From positions 1 to 64,000 of the forward strand of contig CAYRHJ010000030.1 of NCBI GenBank assembly GCA_964424105.1: 64,000 nt of DNA, read 5' to 3'. Below are positions 62,842-64,000 of this stretch, in pieces. Within the stretch, counting starts at the first letter, position 1, and each line of letters opens with the position of its first letter. Made by a program: the position numbers and the translations under genes. Source of the DNA: CAYRHJ01 sp964424105 (GTDB lineage: Bacteria; Planctomycetota; Phycisphaerae; UBA1845). Under the pieces are notes generated by a model. That model saw only the letters and a list, made by a program, of their open reading frames with translations, made no database searches and was not told where the DNA came from.

Positions 62842-64000
62842 ATGCTGAGAGGTTTTTCATTTCTGCGTGTGGTTAGCGCCGTTTGTATCGGTGCGTTTCT
62901 TACGTCATCGTCGCTATTTGGACAGGTCATCAGGCCTGGGTTTTCAAAATTTCCCGCGGACGAGGCTGCGCAGGCTGCGCAAGCTGTTCAACCGCCTGGG
63001 CAGGATCGCGTCAGTGTCCTTGTGCACCTTGCGCCGGGGGTCGATCGCGGACCGGTTCGGCAATTCGCCGCTACCCAAGGCGGATTCGTTCAGTACGAAT
63101 ATGACATACTTCCTAACGTCATCAATATTCGGAATTTGCCCGCCCCGGCTTTGAACGGTCTTTTGCAGACGCAGGGGGTGGTCCGATGGGAAGAGGATAA
63201 GCAGGTTCAGGCCCACATGAACGACAGCACCCCGCTGATCCGGGCATTGCAAAGTCAAATCACCGGCGCGGGTTTGTCAGCGGATGGCACGGGTGTTCGG
63301 GTGTGCGTCATCGACAGCGGCATCGACAGCGACAGCGCGATGTATGCGACGCGTATCGATGCGGCTGCGGGACGTGACTTTGTCAACAACGACAACAACC
63401 CCGAAGATGACAATGGTCACGGATCGCACGTCGCAGGAACAGCCTTGGGAGGCGACACCTTATCGGTCAACTTCGGGTGCGTTGGTTCGGAACCGTTTCA
63501 GGGTGTCGCGCCGCGGGCGACACTGATTGGCTTGAAGGCGCTGGACTCGGGCGGCAGCGGGAGTTTTTCAAACATTATCGCCGCCATCAATTACGGAGCG
63601 AATCAGACGGCGTCGGGCGGTCGTTGTGATGTGATCAACATGAGCCTGGGTGGCGGGGCATTCAGCGGAACCTGCGACGGCGATAGTGCTGCGGCGGCGG
63701 CCAACAACGCCGTTGACGCCGGAGTCGTCGTGGTCGCGTCTTCCGGTAATGAGGCCAACAGCAACGCCATGGGAACGCCGGCATGCGGGTCGAAAGTGAT
63801 CGCCGTCGGAGCGACGTACGATGACAACTATCCCAATTGCGAGTTCCCGAGCCAGAGCACATTCGAATTCTGTGTTTGTGTTAATATCTTCTGTTGCGGA
63901 ACCTGCGTCGACAACTCGCCCAGCGTTGACCAGATCACCTGCATGAGCAACCGCAGCACTCAACTGGACGTCACCGCGCCCGGGTGCATTACGTTCTCGG
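62842..64000 (+). CDS. Secreted subtilase (S8 peptidase), truncated by the window edge
   Basis: The frame from ATG 62842 is open for 386 codons to the window end. GGGAGG lies eight bases upstream of the start. The signal peptide is MLRGFSFLRVVSAVCIGAFL followed by TSSSLFGQ. A propeptide-like part (VLVHLAPGVDRGPVRQFAAT) precedes the catalytic domain: Asp in VCVIDSGIDSDSAM, His in DNGHGSHVAGTALGG, and the oxyanion-region SSGNEANSNAMGTPACGS. The catalytic Ser should lie just beyond the edge. A Cys-rich insert (FCVCVNIFCCGTC) is unusual. It is a paralogue in function, not a duplicate, of the 56527-61299 enzyme. Confidence 0.9.
   Translation, partial: MLRGFSFLRVVSAVCIGAFLTSSSLFGQVIRPGFSKFPADEAAQAAQAVQPPGQDRVSVLVHLAPGVDRGPVRQFAATQGGFVQYEYDILPNVINIRNLPAPALNGLLQTQGVVRWEEDKQVQAHMNDSTPLIRALQSQITGAGLSADGTGVRVCVIDSGIDSDSAMYATRIDAAAGRDFVNNDNNPEDDNGHGSHVAGTALGGDTLSVNFGCVGSEPFQGVAPRATLIGLKALDSGGSGSFSNIIAAINYGANQTASGGRCDVINMSLGGGAFSGTCDGDSAAAAANNAVDAGVVVVASSGNEANSNAMGTPACGSKVIAVGATYDDNYPNCEFPSQSTFEFCVCVNIFCCGTCVDNSPSVDQITCMSNRSTQLDVTAPGCITFS

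Overview
The window looks like a chromosome segment of a GC-rich member of the Planctomycetota. The signs are PEP-CTERM and dockerin-like surface proteins, a subtilase full of Cys/Asp/Asn-rich calcium-type repeats (pattern DCNxNGxPDECD), very large secreted proteins, GTG/TTG starts and abundant palindromic intergenic repeats. The phylum is an inference from these family signatures; no rRNA or ribosomal protein is present to confirm it.

Layout. 1-3.0 kb: tail of a dockerin-like protein, tRNA-Gly(TCC), a broken integrase, and an ArsR/SRPBCC gene pair behind a promoter and a 12-copy 10-bp array. 3.5-8.2 kb (minus): two-gene RND efflux operon. 8.8-13.7 kb (minus): flippase, SAM methyltransferase, GT2 glycosyltransferase and O-antigen-polymerase-like protein. 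14.3 kb: PEP-CTERM protein. 16.3-21.7 kb (plus): rmlC-like, rmlD, rmlB, Wza-like exporter, Wzz-like chain-length protein. 21.8-41.9 kb (minus): a secreted carbohydrate-active block with a lipoprotein TIM barrel, a predicted beta-helix protein and two giant proteins of about 2,720 and 2,750 residues carrying barrels, GH97, GH31 and a large Asp-box propeller. 42.8-52.4 kb (plus): initiating sugar transferase, radical SAM enzyme, two NAD-dependent epimerases, another barrel protein, a degenerate CpsD-like ATPase and two GT4 glycosyltransferases. 52.8-54.8 kb (minus): rmlA and tmk. 55.1-56.3 kb: gene remnants. 56.5-61.3 kb (minus): 1,590-residue subtilase. 61.5 kb: a structured RNA candidate ending in an intrinsic terminator. 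61.7-62.6 kb: radical SAM protein with an apparent frameshift. From 62.8 kb: a second subtilase that runs off the window.

Together the biosynthetic genes form an almost complete Wzx/Wzy-type exopolysaccharide pathway: dTDP-rhamnose supply, priming transferase, glycosyltransferases, flippase, polymerase, Wzz, Wza. It is interleaved with a paralogous family of secreted TIM-barrel proteins that probably remodel or degrade polysaccharide. The only BY-kinase-like protein has lost its nucleotide-binding motifs.

The most unusual layer is a set of short palindromic repeats, called here R1 to R4. They fill intergenic gaps and also lie in frame inside secreted-protein genes. In several cases they sit between direct repeats of host sequence and the added length is a multiple of three. 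This resembles the Rickettsia palindromic elements that insert in reading frames, but the sequences are different and the direct-repeat flanks are notable. Other leads are the 10-bp helical-phase array in the ArsR leader, the structured RNA with terminator upstream of the subtilase, and the giant GH97/GH31 fusions with barrels that have lost catalytic glutamates.
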